Assembly (NCBI RefSeq): GCF_902506535.1
Contig: NZ_LR733827.1
Location: forward strand, 225,680-289,679
DNA: 64,000 nucleotides
From: Pseudomonas sp. 8Z
GTDB lineage: Bacteria; Pseudomonadota; Gammaproteobacteria; Pseudomonadales; Pseudomonadaceae
Direction: 5' to 3'
Part shown: piece by piece, positions 9,598 to 18,842 of the stretch
Position numbering within the stretch: position 1 is the first letter of the stretch
How the letters are laid out: the number at the start of each line of letters is the position of its first letter
Notes under the pieces: generated by a model
What the model was told of the DNA's origin: nothing
The model's input: only the letters and a program-made list of their open reading frames with translations
Databases searched by the model: none
Translations under genes and position numbers: made by a program

Positions 9598-9622
9598 GGG
9601 CAACTTCGGTTGCCCTTTTTTT
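9598..9622 (+). terminator. Intrinsic terminator of ccoM
   Basis: GGGCAAC (9598-9604), a TTCG tetraloop and GTTGCCC (9609-9615) are followed by an uninterrupted run of T residues. It lies 35 bp after the ccoM stop and is a textbook Rho-independent terminator. Confidence 0.9.
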
Positions 9623-9709
9623 CGTTGGTCATTTGCTCCGCGCCGTGTATGCATGAGATGGCTTAACGGCGGGCGGGGCATTACGGGGTGGACGAAAACT
9701 AGATAGCAG

Positions 9710-9722
9710 GCTAATAATTAGC
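9710..9722. promoter_or_regulatory. Palindromic candidate operator upstream of the FUSC efflux operon
   Basis: GCTAATAATTAGC is a perfect 13-bp palindrome in an AT-rich patch 65 bp before the ATG of the FUSC gene. Aromatic-acid efflux operons of this type are usually regulated by a dedicated repressor or LysR-type activator. No regulator gene is adjacent, so the binding protein is unknown. Confidence 0.4.
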
Positions 9723-9786
9723 TCAATTGGCTGTCCGCTCGGGCCGCCGTCTATGCTTTCAGTCGTTCTCCTCAGATTCCGACCCC

Positions 9787-11775
9787 ATGCGTGATTCTCT
9801 GTCGGCCTTGGTTGCGCCCAGTGCGCAGGCCATTCAATTTGCTATGAAGACCCTGTTGGCCGGTGCTCTGGCTTTGTGGTGCGCTTTGCGTTTCGGTCTG
9901 GAGCAACCGCAGTGGGCGTTGATGAGCGTGTTCATCGTCTCCCAGCCGCTGTCGGGCATGGTGGTGCAGAAAGGTTTGGCGCGTCTGCTCGGCACGTTGG
10001 TCGGCGCCAGTATGTCGGTGCTGATGATGGCGTTGTTCGCCCAGGCGCCCTGGTTGTTTCTGATTGCCGTGGCGCTGTGGATGGGCCTGTGCACGGCGGC
10101 TTCGACCCTGTTGCGCAGCGCCTGGGGTTATGCCTTCGTCTTGGCCGGTTATACGGTCGCGATCGTGGGGCTGCCGGCGATCAGCGAGCCTTTGACTATC
10201 TTCGATCAGGCGGTTGCACGTGGCACTGAGATCGCGTTGGGGATCATCTGTGCCACGGTAGTCAGTGCCGTGCTTTGGCCGCAGCGCGTGGAGTGGCAAC
10301 TGGGGCAGCAGGCGCGTAGCGCCTGGCAATCCGGGGTGAATGCTGCTGCGCAGACCCTCGTTGGTGAGCCCATGGCGCGTCAGGGCTTGCTGGAAGTATT
10401 GGGACGCATGGTGGCGGTTGATGCGCAACGAGAGCATGCCTGGTTCGAGGGGCCGCGTGGGCGTTTGCGAGCGGCGGCTTTGCGCCTGCTCAGCCGTGAT
10501 CTGCTCACCTTGTTGCGCCTGGCGCGAGGTGTTGGGCGGCAATGGCGTCAACTCAGCGAGGCCGAGAGCCATGCGCTGGCGCCTTGGATGCAGCGGGTGC
10601 GCGATTGCCTGTCAGAGCCGCAAGGCCCGCGTTGTGCGCGTCTGGCGCAAGAAATGCGCGAGGTCGCTGAGGATGAGCGCTTGAGTGCTGCGCAGCGCCG
10701 TTGCCTGGATCGCCTTGCACTGCTTTTGCTGCGTCTGGAAACCGCCGGTAACTCGCTGCAGGCGGTGGAGCAGGGTGAGGCGCGCGGCAGTCTACCTCCG
10801 GCGTTGTCCTGGCACCGTGACTGGCAGACTGCGCTGCTTTATGGCTCGCGTAGTGCGTTAGCCTTTCTGGCGCTGGCTGCGTTTTGGATGGGAACCGGCT
10901 GGACGGCTGCCAGCGGCGCGATGTTGTTGGCCAGTGTGGTCTGCAGCCTATTTGCCAGCCGAGAGAATGCAGCGCAAATCGGCTTGTTGTTTCTGCGCGG
11001 GGTGTTCTATGCCGTGCCGGTGGCCTTTTTCGTCGGACAGATATTGCTGCCGCAGCTCAATGGTTTTGCCATGCTCTGCCTGGCGCTCGGCGTGCCCTTG
11101 TTCTTTGGGGCGCTGGGGATGGCCAAGCCGGCAATGATGGCGACTTCGACGTCGTTCTGTTTGCACTTCATCGTGCTGTGCGCGCCACAGAACGACATGA
11201 ACTACGACCTGGCGTTCTTCTTCAACGAGGCGCTGGCCATGCTCATCGGCGTCGGCTGCGCTGTGCTGGCCTTCAACCTGATCGGTTTGCGTAGCCCGAA
11301 CTGGCATGGCCGTCGTTTGCTGCGGGCAACCTTGCAGGATCTGGCGCGTCTGACGCAGCACCGTTTGATCGGTGCCGAAAGCTGGTTCGGTGGGCGTATG
11401 GCTGATCGTTTGCTGCAACTGGCGCGGCATTACCCGTTGCTGCCGAGCCAGACCCGTAATCGCTGGGATGACGGTGTGGCCAGTCTGGACTTGGGTGATG
11501 AGCTGCTGCATCTGCGAGCCTGCCTGGCTGCTGGTGACGGCTCGCTGGGGCAAGCTGAGGCGGACTTTCTCGCGCGCTTGCGTCAGCAGTTGCTGCTGGG
11601 GCCTGCGGCCGAACGTGAGTCGGCCTTGGACGAGGCTGCCGAACAACTGTTGCAGGCTTTACGCTCGGCACCGTCGAGCATCGACAGGCGCCTGGCAGAA
11701 GCGGCGTTGCTGCAGTTGCAAGAAGGCTGGCGACGCTGGTGTGGATTACAGGAGGGCTCTGATGGGCTTGCATGA
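9787..11775 (+). CDS. FUSC-family inner-membrane efflux protein (AaeB/YccS-like)
   Basis: A 662-residue FUSC (fusaric acid resistance) family transporter. It has two blocks of about five to six transmembrane helices (residues roughly 15-165 and 355-500), each followed by a long cytoplasmic helical domain; the doubled layout and length suit AaeB and YccS. Family stretches include the QPLSGMVVQKGLARLLGTLVGA motif at the end of the first helix pair. ATG 9787 starts just before the first helix, while the earlier in-frame start at 9727 adds an unconserved leader. It is followed by a DUF1656 protein and an HlyD adaptor, the usual three-gene efflux unit exporting aromatic or organic acids. The substrate is unknown. 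Confidence 0.88.
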   Translation: MRDSLSALVAPSAQAIQFAMKTLLAGALALWCALRFGLEQPQWALMSVFIVSQPLSGMVVQKGLARLLGTLVGASMSVLMMALFAQAPWLFLIAVALWMGLCTAASTLLRSAWGYAFVLAGYTVAIVGLPAISEPLTIFDQAVARGTEIALGIICATVVSAVLWPQRVEWQLGQQARSAWQSGVNAAAQTLVGEPMARQGLLEVLGRMVAVDAQREHAWFEGPRGRLRAAALRLLSRDLLTLLRLARGVGRQWRQLSEAESHALAPWMQRVRDCLSEPQGPRCARLAQEMREVAEDERLSAAQRRCLDRLALLLLRLETAGNSLQAVEQGEARGSLPPALSWHRDWQTALLYGSRSALAFLALAAFWMGTGWTAASGAMLLASVVCSLFASRENAAQIGLLFLRGVFYAVPVAFFVGQILLPQLNGFAMLCLALGVPLFFGALGMAKPAMMATSTSFCLHFIVLCAPQNDMNYDLAFFFNEALAMLIGVGCAVLAFNLIGLRSPNWHGRRLLRATLQDLARLTQHRLIGAESWFGGRMADRLLQLARHYPLLPSQTRNRWDDGVASLDLGDELLHLRACLAAGDGSLGQAEADFLARLRQQLLLGPAAERESALDEAAEQLLQALRSAPSSIDRRLAEAALLQLQEGWRRWCGLQEGSDGLA

Positions 11776-11965
11776 ATGGTCGCTGGGTGGCGTGCTGCTC
11801 AGCCCGTTATTGCTGTATGCGCTGCTGGCACTGCTGTTGACTGGCGTGTTGCGCATGGGCCTGCAGCGTGTCGGCATGGCGCGATGGATTTGGCATGAAG
11901 CGCTGTTTGATTGCGCGCTGTATGTCTGCGTATTGGCGGCCGTGGTGGCCGTGCTTGGACAATGA
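11762..11965 (+). CDS. DUF1656 (AaeX-like) small membrane protein
   Basis: A 67-residue protein with two hydrophobic segments (about 11-32 and 50-66) and the DUF1656 pattern: a conserved start (MGLHEWSLGGVLLSPLLLYALLA) and a RWIWHEALFD motif between the helices. It begins inside the end of the FUSC gene, with AGGAGG six bases before the ATG, and ends overlapping an ATG of the HlyD gene, so the three are tightly coupled. Its E. coli relative AaeX accompanies AaeAB; the precise role is not established. Confidence 0.85.
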   Translation: MGLHEWSLGGVLLSPLLLYALLALLLTGVLRMGLQRVGMARWIWHEALFDCALYVCVLAAVVAVLGQ

Positions 11966-11979
11966 ACGAGGAGAAAGGC

Positions 11980-12837
11980 ATGCGTTCGATCCTGCGTGTC
12001 AGCGTTACCTTGAGCCTGGTAGCTGTGGCGATCGCCGCTGGCGCCTGGCTGTGGCAGCACTATTTGTATTCACCCTGGACGCGTGATGCGCGCGTGCGCG
12101 CTGATGTGGTCACCATCGCCCCAGATCTGTCCGGTTGGGTGCGCGAACTGAAGGTGCGCGACAACCAGCATGTCGCCGCTGGTGAACTGCTGATGAGCCT
12201 GGACCGTGATCGTTACCAGGCCGCGTTGGAGCAGGCGCAGGCGGTGGCCGAGACCCGGCGCCAACAATTGCTGCTGCGTGAGCATGAGTCCGTACGCCGT
12301 GATCGCCTGGGGGCGCAGGCGATCAGCGCCGAGTTGCTCGACAACGCCCGGCTCAACGCCGAGATCGCACGGGGTGAATATCGTCAGGCGCAGGCGGCGG
12401 TGAAACTGGCTGAGCTGGATGTACAGCGCAGTGAAGTCCATGCTCCGCGAGCCGGGCAGGTGACCAACTTGCGTCTGGCCGAGGGCAACTACGTGCGTGC
12501 GGGGTATCCGGTGCTGGCGCTGGTGGACGAGGCTTCGTTCTACGTGCAGGCCTATTTCGAGGAAACCAAGCTGCCGCGTATCAAGATTGGTGCGCCGGTG
12601 CAGGTCTGGCTGATGGGCCGAGATCAGCCGCTGGACGGCGAGGTGGAAAGCATCAGCCGTGGTATCACCGATCGCAATGCCAGCCCGGACGGCCAGTTGT
12701 TGGCCGATGTCGAGCCGACATTTAACTGGGTGCGTTTGGCGCAGCGCATACCGGTGCGTATCCGTCTGACCGAGCTACCGCAAGACGTACAGCTCAGTGC
12801 AGGCATGACCGCCAGCGTGCGAGTGCTGAACGACTGA
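11980..12837 (+). CDS. HlyD-family periplasmic adaptor of an efflux pump (AaeA/EmrA-like)
   Basis: A 285-residue membrane-fusion protein bridging the FUSC inner-membrane component to an outer-membrane channel. It has one N-terminal membrane anchor, then YSPWTRDARVRADVVTIAPDLSGWV, the typical beta-barrel/lipoyl entry of the EmrA/AaeA class, a coiled-coil hairpin (about 85-140), and the second lipoyl half with VHAPRAGQVTNLRLAEGNYV. ATG 11980 has a good GAGGAGAAAGG site. An earlier ATG at 11962 overlaps the DUF1656 stop and is possible. No outer-membrane factor gene is adjacent, so a shared TolC-type channel is probably used. Confidence 0.9.
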   Translation: MRSILRVSVTLSLVAVAIAAGAWLWQHYLYSPWTRDARVRADVVTIAPDLSGWVRELKVRDNQHVAAGELLMSLDRDRYQAALEQAQAVAETRRQQLLLREHESVRRDRLGAQAISAELLDNARLNAEIARGEYRQAQAAVKLAELDVQRSEVHAPRAGQVTNLRLAEGNYVRAGYPVLALVDEASFYVQAYFEETKLPRIKIGAPVQVWLMGRDQPLDGEVESISRGITDRNASPDGQLLADVEPTFNWVRLAQRIPVRIRLTELPQDVQLSAGMTASVRVLND

Positions 12838-12958
12838 GCAGCATGCAGGCTGCGCGAAGCGCGTGACGTGAGCGCGCACATGGTCGACACTATGGCCCCG
12901 TTGTTTCGTCCACCGTTTCAGGCCGGTTATGGGCCGGCCCTTGTCGAGAGGTCATGTC

Positions 12959-13912
12959 ATGTCGTTCAAAGTTTTCGTCGACGGCCAGGAAGGCACCACC
13001 GGCCTGCGTCTGCAGGATTATCTGGCTGGGCGCACCGATATCGAGTTGCTGCGTATCGACGAGGCCAAACGCAAGGACAGTGCCGAGCGCGCACGTTTGC
13101 TCAATGCCGCTGACGTGGCCTTCCTCTGCCTGCCTGATGCTGCCTCGCGTGAAGCCGTGAGCCTGGTGAGCAACCCGAACACCTGCATCATCGACGCCAG
13201 TACGGCTTTCCGTACCGACACGGGCTGGACCTACGGTTTGCCTGAACTGGCCGCAGGTCAGCGCGAGGCAATCCGCGCCAGCAAGCGCATTGCCAATCCG
13301 GGCTGCCACGCCACGGCGTTCATCCTGCTGGTTCGTCCGTTGGTGGATGCCGGCCTGCTACCCAAGGATTACCCGATCAGCGCCTTCTCCCTGACCGGCT
13401 ACAGCGGTGGCGGCAAGTCGATGATCGCCCAGTACGAAGCGGGTGGCGATGCTCGCCTGAGCAGTCCGCGCCCTTACGCCATGGCGCAAGCGCACAAGCA
13501 CCTGCCGGAAATGCGCGTGCAGACTGGAATTGCCCAGGCGCCGGTGTTCAGCCCCATCGTCGGCAACTTCCTCAAAGGTCTGAGCGTGACCGTACCGCTG
13601 CACCTGGATCGACTGGCTGCCGGTACCACGCCGCAGCAAGTGCATGAAGCCCTGCAGCGCCACTACGCTGGCGAGCGTTTCATCCGTGTGATGCCGCTGG
13701 AGGGCGAACAGAATCTGGATGAAGGCTTCTTCGACGTACAGGGCTGCAACGACACCAATCGGGCCGATCTCTTCGTGTTCGGCAATGCCGAGCGCGTGAC
13801 GCTGGTGGCGCGCCTGGATAACCTCGGCAAGGGCGCAGCAGGTGCCGCCGTGCAGTGCATGAACGTGCATATCGGGGCGGCAGAAGACAGCGGGCTGAGC
13901 AGCGGGCTTTAA
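12959..13912 (+). CDS. argC: N-acetyl-gamma-glutamyl-phosphate reductase, short (type 2) form
   Basis: ArgC reduces N-acetyl-gamma-glutamyl phosphate to the semialdehyde in arginine synthesis. The 317-residue protein is the short type 2 form: [16 protein letters not shown] (nucleotide-binding turn), the catalytic cysteine in [12 protein letters not shown] (Cys116), [13 protein letters not shown] and [16 protein letters not shown] 12959 is chosen because the protein then begins at the first beta-strand; the frame extends to 12929. The gene stands alone between the efflux operon and a terminator. The genus often carries a second, longer argC elsewhere, which cannot be tested here. Confidence 0.94.
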   Translation: MSFKVFVDGQEGTTGLRLQDYLAGRTDIELLRIDEAKRKDSAERARLLNAADVAFLCLPDAASREAVSLVSNPNTCIIDASTAFRTDTGWTYGLPELAAGQREAIRASKRIANPGCHATAFILLVRPLVDAGLLPKDYPISAFSLTGYSGGGKSMIAQYEAGGDARLSSPRPYAMAQAHKHLPEMRVQTGIAQAPVFSPIVGNFLKGLSVTVPLHLDRLAAGTTPQQVHEALQRHYAGERFIRVMPLEGEQNLDEGFFDVQGCNDTNRADLFVFGNAERVTLVARLDNLGKGAAGAAVQCMNVHIGAAEDSGLSSGL

Positions 13913-13969
13913 AGCACCCTGTTCTCCAGAGGTGGCGCTCTGGAGACTGCCCGCCTAGATCCATATAGA

Positions 13970-14007
13970 GAAACGCCGCGAACCCAATCGGATTCGCGGC
14001 GTTTTCT
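13970..14007 (+). terminator. Terminator after argC
   Basis: AACGCCGCGAA pairs with TTCGCGGCGTT around a short AT-containing loop and is followed by TTCTATT. A second hairpin (CTCCAGA with TCTGGAG, about 13923-13945) lies between it and the argC stop. Because slt is convergent, the element may serve both strands. Confidence 0.85.
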
Positions 14008-14044
14008 ATTCTCCAGAAGCTGCTTGCTGGCTACCTAGCCCACG

Positions 14045-15973
14045 TCACTGATCATCGAAATACCGCTCGTGCCAGGCCACCAGCGGGTGCGGGCTGCCCA
14101 GTTTTTGGCCGTAGATCACCGAGTAGGACAGCACGTTCTGCACGTACTGGCGCGTTTCGTCGAAGGGAATGTTCTCCACCCACACGTCATAACTCAGGTG
14201 GTTGGCGCCACGCAGCCATTGGCGCACGCGGCCCGGACCTGCGTTGTAGGCGGCGGAGGCGAGGACGCGGTTGCCATTGAACTGGCCATATATCTGGCTC
14301 AGGTAGGCTGCGCCCAGTTGGATGTTGATATCCGGGTTGAGCGCCTGCCGCGGCGAAGCCATGGGGATGCTGAACTTGCGCGCGGTTTCCTTGGCGGTTC
14401 CCGGCATCAATTGCATCAGACCCATGGCGCCAGCGTGGGAGCGGGCGTCGGCCATAAAGGCACTTTCCTGACGGGTGATGGCAAATACCCAGCTCGAATG
14501 TATGTCGCGGCGCTGCGCTTCGCGAACCAGTTCGTCGCGGTGAGCCATGGGGAAGCGTACGTCGAGGTCATCCCAGTATTGCGCCTGGCTGATGGTGCGA
14601 ATGGCCGGGAAGTACCAGCCCATGTCGTAAGCCAGGCGTGCCTGGGCCACCAGTTCGTCACGGTTGAACAAGCGGCTGACGTGATACCACTCGCGGCGTC
14701 CGTCGACAATCTGGCCGCGCGCATGAAACTCCATGGCACGCTTGATTCCAGCGGTGTTGCGTACCTTTTGTACGGTCTTGGGATCGAGCGTCAGCGGCTG
14801 GTTATTCAGCTTGTAGGGGGCTTTGACCTGGTCGGCAGCCATGAAGCCGTAGAAGTCGCGCTCTTTGGCCAGCGCCTGGAATAGGGTCGCCGGCTGCTGG
14901 CTGTTTGGCTGTGCCAGTTGCAGGCTGCGCGCTGCCCAGTAGCGCCAACGGTTGCTGCTGGCCAGCTCTGCGGGCATACGTTGGGTCAGTTGATAGGCTT
15001 CGTCCCAGCGACCGCTACGCAGCAGCAGGCGAGCGCGCCATTCGCTGACGGTGTTGTCACGCAGTTGCGGGTCGTACTTGGCCATGACATCAAGGCCGCG
15101 GGGATCGAAGCGGCGCGCCAGAGTCAGGCCGATCTGCCGGGCAATGGCGACTTGTTCGTCCTGGGAGAACTTCATCCGCTGAGCGTAGCTGTCGAGCAAG
15201 CTCAGGGCGTCCTCGGGGCTCTGCCGTGCCAGGCGACGTAGACCCAGACCCACCACATCGGCCATGGCGGCGTCAGCGGGGGTAAAGCGAGCGCTCTGCT
15301 TGAGAATCTGTGGTTTCTGCGCCACTTCCACCATGAGCGCGCCACGGGCTCCCAGAGTCGGCATGCTCTTGATCAGAAAATTGGCCAGGCCGTAGTTACC
15401 TGCCTCGACCGCGAGCTTGGTGCGCTGCCAGCGGCGTTGTTCGGTCAACTGGCCGTTGGCCTCCCAGCGCTCGAACAATGGGTCGCAGGCGTTGGGCTGC
15501 GATTTGCCGACCAGCCAGAGCTTCTCGGCGGTGGCGTTGCCCTCGGCGTTCAGGCCATGGCTGAGCTGATACTGGCCATACAAGCAATTGAGTTCGGTGA
15601 AGTTGAGCTTGGCGTCGTAGTGGGCGAGGAACGGCTTCCAGTCGCCACGTTCGGCCAGCAGGCGCAGCCAGCGCAGTTTCATCCAGCTAGCCTGCGGCAG
15701 GTCGCCATGTTCGGCGAGGAATTTTTCCACCTCGGCATTGCTGGCCGATTTCAGGCGGTTGGTCAGGTCGTCGTAGGCCAGATAAGGCGTCAGCGGGTAA
15801 TCGCGTAGCGCGCTGGCATAGTTGCGGTAGGGGCCGCTGTCGCCCTTGGCCAGGGCACGTTTGGCTTCATCGTAGAACTGGCGTTGCTGCGCCAGATTGG
15901 CGGCATCGGCTTGGGCGATGGCGACGGAGCTTAGGATCAGGCAGGACAGAACGGAGAAAAGGCGACCACGCAT
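14045..15973 (-). CDS. slt: Soluble lytic murein transglycosylase Slt
   Basis: Slt cleaves peptidoglycan glycan strands to 1,6-anhydro products in the periplasm. Starting at ATG 15973 the 642-residue product has a signal peptide (MRGRLFSVLSCLILSSVAIAQADA), a long superhelical U-domain, a linker domain, and a C-terminal lysozyme-like domain with ITRQESAFMADARS (catalytic Glu503), GLMQLMPGTA and AAYNAGPGRVRQWL. The frame is open far upstream to 16585, but the residues before the signal peptide are not conserved, so that extension is rejected. It is divergent from uup across 210 bp. Confidence 0.95.
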   Translation of the reverse strand: MRGRLFSVLSCLILSSVAIAQADAANLAQQRQFYDEAKRALAKGDSGPYRNYASALRDYPLTPYLAYDDLTNRLKSASNAEVEKFLAEHGDLPQASWMKLRWLRLLAERGDWKPFLAHYDAKLNFTELNCLYGQYQLSHGLNAEGNATAEKLWLVGKSQPNACDPLFERWEANGQLTEQRRWQRTKLAVEAGNYGLANFLIKSMPTLGARGALMVEVAQKPQILKQSARFTPADAAMADVVGLGLRRLARQSPEDALSLLDSYAQRMKFSQDEQVAIARQIGLTLARRFDPRGLDVMAKYDPQLRDNTVSEWRARLLLRSGRWDEAYQLTQRMPAELASSNRWRYWAARSLQLAQPNSQQPATLFQALAKERDFYGFMAADQVKAPYKLNNQPLTLDPKTVQKVRNTAGIKRAMEFHARGQIVDGRREWYHVSRLFNRDELVAQARLAYDMGWYFPAIRTISQAQYWDDLDVRFPMAHRDELVREAQRRDIHSSWVFAITRQESAFMADARSHAGAMGLMQLMPGTAKETARKFSIPMASPRQALNPDINIQLGAAYLSQIYGQFNGNRVLASAAYNAGPGRVRQWLRGANHLSYDVWVENIPFDETRQYVQNVLSYSVIYGQKLGSPHPLVAWHERYFDDQ

Positions 15974-16183
15974 GACGATTCCAGGGCAAACAGGTAAGTG
16001 GGCAGCCGCTTCCATCTGGCCGCATGGCCCTAGCTTAGCCTTTCGCGCCCTGTCGGCGAAAGCGTGAAGCAGCGTGGCGACATAGCTGGAAAAAGACTGC
16101 TGAGCGCTCGACTGTTCTCGCCGAAACGGGAACTTGGCAGGCACAACTCGGGTAGAATGCGCCCCCTGTTTCCGGAGGTAGTC

Positions 16184-18115
16184 ATGACCCTGCTCAAGTT
16201 CGCCGATGTATCCCTCGCCTATGGCGCCATGCCCCTGCTCGATGGGGTTTCCTGGCAGATCGCGCGAGGTGAGCGGGTGTGCATCATCGGCCGCAACGGC
16301 ACGGGCAAATCGAGCATGCTGCGCCTGGTCAAGGGCGACCAGATGGCCGATGACGGTGAGATCTGGCGCGCGCCGGGGCTGAAGATCGGTGAACTGCCGC
16401 AGGAACTGCCGCGCGCCGACGAGCGGACGGTGTTCGATGTAGTGGCCGAAGGCTTGGCCGGTGTCGGCGAGTTGCTCGCCCGCTATCACCATCTGGCGCA
16501 GAACATTCAAGGCGATGACGACCTCGAACAACTGATGCACGTGCAGCAGGAGCTGGAGGCGAAGGACGGCTGGCGCTTGCAGCAACTGGTCGACAGCACC
16601 CTGAGCCGCCTGCAGTTGCCGGCCGACAAGACCCTGGCCGAGCTTTCGGGTGGTTGGCGTCGGCGCGTGCTGCTGGCCCAGGCGCTGGTTTCCGAGCCGG
16701 ACCTGCTACTGCTCGATGAGCCGACCAACCACCTGGATATCGGCGCCATCGCCTGGCTGGAAGAGGCCTTGAAGGACTTCGGCGGTGCGGTGCTGTTCAT
16801 CACCCACGACCGTTCCTTCCTGCAAAATCTGGCCACGCGCATCCTTGAATTGGATCGTGGCGGCTTGATCGACTGGAACGGCGACTACGCCAGCTTCCTG
16901 GTGCACAAGGAGCAGCAGCTCGCCGCCGAGGAAACCGCCAATGCACTGTTCGACAAGCGCTTGGCGCAGGAGGAAGTTTGGATTCGTCAGGGCATCAAGG
17001 CCCGGCGTACCCGCAACGAAGGCCGTGTTCGAGCGCTCAAGGCGATGCGCGCCGAGCGTTCCGAGCGCCGTGAGCGTCAGGGCAAGGCCAGCATCCAGCT
17101 AGATGCGGCGGACAAATCCGGCAAGCAGGTGATAGTGGCAGAAAACGTCAGTTTTGCGCACGCAGGGGGAGTTGATCTGGTGCGCGATTTCTCCATGGTG
17201 CTGCAGCGCGGCGACCGCATCGGCCTGCTGGGCGCCAATGGCACTGGCAAGACCACACTGCTCAAGCTGCTATTCGGCGAGTTGCAACCGACTGCTGGCA
17301 CGATAATGGCAGGTACCAAGTTGGAGGTGGCGTACTTCGATCAGTTGCGCCTCCAACTGGAACCTGAAAAGACCGTGATAGATAACCTCGCCGAAGGTCG
17401 CGACTTTATCGTCATCGATGGCCAGAGCCGTCACGTCCTCAGCTACCTGGGGGACTTCCTGTTCAGCCCGCAGCGTGCTCGCACCCCGGTCAAGGCATTG
17501 TCCGGTGGCGAGCGTGCGCGTTTGTTGCTGGCTAAGCTGTTCAGTAAACCGGCGAACTTGCTGGTGCTGGATGAGCCGACCAACGATCTGGACGTGGAAA
17601 CGCTAGAGCTGCTCGAAGAGGTGCTGCTGAGCTTCCCCGGTACAGTGCTGATGGTCAGTCACGACCGTGCCTTCCTCGATAACGTGGTCACCAGCACGCT
17701 GGTGTTCGAAGGTGAGGGGCGTGTGCGCGAATACGTCGGTGGTTATCAGGACTGGTTGCGTCAAGGTGGATCGCCGCGCCTGTTGGGTGTTGGCGAGAGC
17801 AAATCGGGCAAGGCTGAACTGGCCAGTGCGGTGGTCGAGGCGCCGCAACCAGCGGCAAGCGCGCCTGCTGCGACACAGGCCACAGCGGAACCCGCGAAGA
17901 AGAAACTGAGCTACAAACTGCAGCGTGAGCTGGAGGCGATTCCTGGGCAGATTGATGCCCTGGAACAGGAGATGGCAACGCTGCAGGCGCAGATTGCCGA
18001 CCCGAGCTTCTATCAGCAGGCGTCGCAGATCACTACGCAAGCATTGGCGCGTCTCGATGACCTGCAGACGGAGTTGGACAGGTTGATCGAACGCTGGGCA
18101 GAACTGGAAGCCTGA
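16184..18115 (+). CDS. uup: ABC-F ATPase Uup
   Basis: Uup is a soluble ABC-F protein that acts on ribosomes and affects replication-fork and transposon-excision phenotypes. Two ATPase cassettes are visible: Walker A GRNGTGKSS (36-44), signature LSGGWRRR, Walker B LLLLDEPTNHLD; then GANGTGKTT, LSGGERARLLL and LLVLDEPTNDLD. They are joined by a charged linker (RQGIKARRTRNEGRVRALK). The C-terminal coiled coil (about 575-643) with KKLSYKLQRELEAIPGQI is the DNA-binding tail that separates Uup from EttA. ATG 16184 follows a TCCGGAGG ribosome binding site, and the earlier open frame to 16064 is rejected. A TAGAAT hexamer at 16153-16158 may be the -10. Confidence 0.95.
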   Translation: MTLLKFADVSLAYGAMPLLDGVSWQIARGERVCIIGRNGTGKSSMLRLVKGDQMADDGEIWRAPGLKIGELPQELPRADERTVFDVVAEGLAGVGELLARYHHLAQNIQGDDDLEQLMHVQQELEAKDGWRLQQLVDSTLSRLQLPADKTLAELSGGWRRRVLLAQALVSEPDLLLLDEPTNHLDIGAIAWLEEALKDFGGAVLFITHDRSFLQNLATRILELDRGGLIDWNGDYASFLVHKEQQLAAEETANALFDKRLAQEEVWIRQGIKARRTRNEGRVRALKAMRAERSERRERQGKASIQLDAADKSGKQVIVAENVSFAHAGGVDLVRDFSMVLQRGDRIGLLGANGTGKTTLLKLLFGELQPTAGTIMAGTKLEVAYFDQLRLQLEPEKTVIDNLAEGRDFIVIDGQSRHVLSYLGDFLFSPQRARTPVKALSGGERARLLLAKLFSKPANLLVLDEPTNDLDVETLELLEEVLLSFPGTVLMVSHDRAFLDNVVTSTLVFEGEGRVREYVGGYQDWLRQGGSPRLLGVGESKSGKAELASAVVEAPQPAASAPAATQATAEPAKKKLSYKLQRELEAIPGQIDALEQEMATLQAQIADPSFYQQASQITTQALARLDDLQTELDRLIERWAELEA

Positions 18116-18132
18116 TAGGGGCACATAACCGC

Positions 18133-18819
18133 ATGGCCATCGAATACCGCATTACCCTCGACGACAATCATCAGTTCAGCTACAGGATTGAGCTGAGCCG
18201 TGAGTACGATCCTGAACAGGCCCGGCAGACGCCTGCCTGGACGCGCCTTGGCCATCAGCAGTGCAGTAATTGTCCGCTGAGCCGCGAGCAGTTCAGCCAT
18301 TGTCCGGCGGCGGTGGATTTGCACCGCGTCATCGAGGATTTTCGTGGCCTGCCGGCGTTCAAGAAGGCCAGCGTCTGGGTGCGTACGCCCGAGCGTGAGT
18401 ACAATAAGCATCTGGGGCTGGAGGAGGGCTTGCGCGCCTTGCTCGGCGTGATCATGGCCACCAGTGCCTGCCCGCTGCTGGGGCGTCTGCGGCCGATGGC
18501 GCAGCACCATCTGCCGTTTGCTAATAATCAGGAGTTCATCCTGCGCACGGTGTCGCTGTACCTGACGCGGCAGTACTTCAATATGCGCGAGGGGCGTCTG
18601 GCGGATTGGGAACTCAAGGGGCTGGTGCGTATGTTCCAGCAGCTCAAGCTGGTCAATCAGGCGTTCTGGCAGCGTATCCACGACACCTGCGAAGGTGATT
18701 CCAACCTCAAGGCCTTCCTCACCTTCTTCTCGATGTCATCAAGCATGACGGTGTCGCTCGAGACCCAGTTGCAGAAGATACGCCCGCTGGTGATGAGTGC
18801 GGGCGATAGTTTCGACTGA
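18133..18819 (+). CDS. Conserved uncharacterised protein with paired cysteines
   Basis: A 228-residue soluble protein found, as far as I recall, widely in Pseudomonas without a function. The N-terminus has beta-strand character (IEYRITLDDNHQFSYRIELS). A cysteine cluster QQCSNCPLSREQFSHCPAA (three Cys, about 43-58) could bind metal or form a disulfide. The rest is helical, with several aromatic-rich helices (VSLYLTRQYFNMREG, FLTFFSMSSSM). There is no signal peptide or clear membrane segment. It lies 17 bp after uup and is probably cotranscribed with it, which weakly suggests a translation- or stress-linked role. Confidence 0.75.
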   Translation: MAIEYRITLDDNHQFSYRIELSREYDPEQARQTPAWTRLGHQQCSNCPLSREQFSHCPAAVDLHRVIEDFRGLPAFKKASVWVRTPEREYNKHLGLEEGLRALLGVIMATSACPLLGRLRPMAQHHLPFANNQEFILRTVSLYLTRQYFNMREGRLADWELKGLVRMFQQLKLVNQAFWQRIHDTCEGDSNLKAFLTFFSMSSSMTVSLETQLQKIRPLVMSAGDSFD

Positions 18820-18842
18820 CGACGTTGGCGCTGCTTGACGTT

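Noticed and set aside
15974..16585. 204-residue extension before the Slt signal peptide
   Set aside because: It would bury the signal peptide and overlap uup on the opposite strand; no conservation expected.
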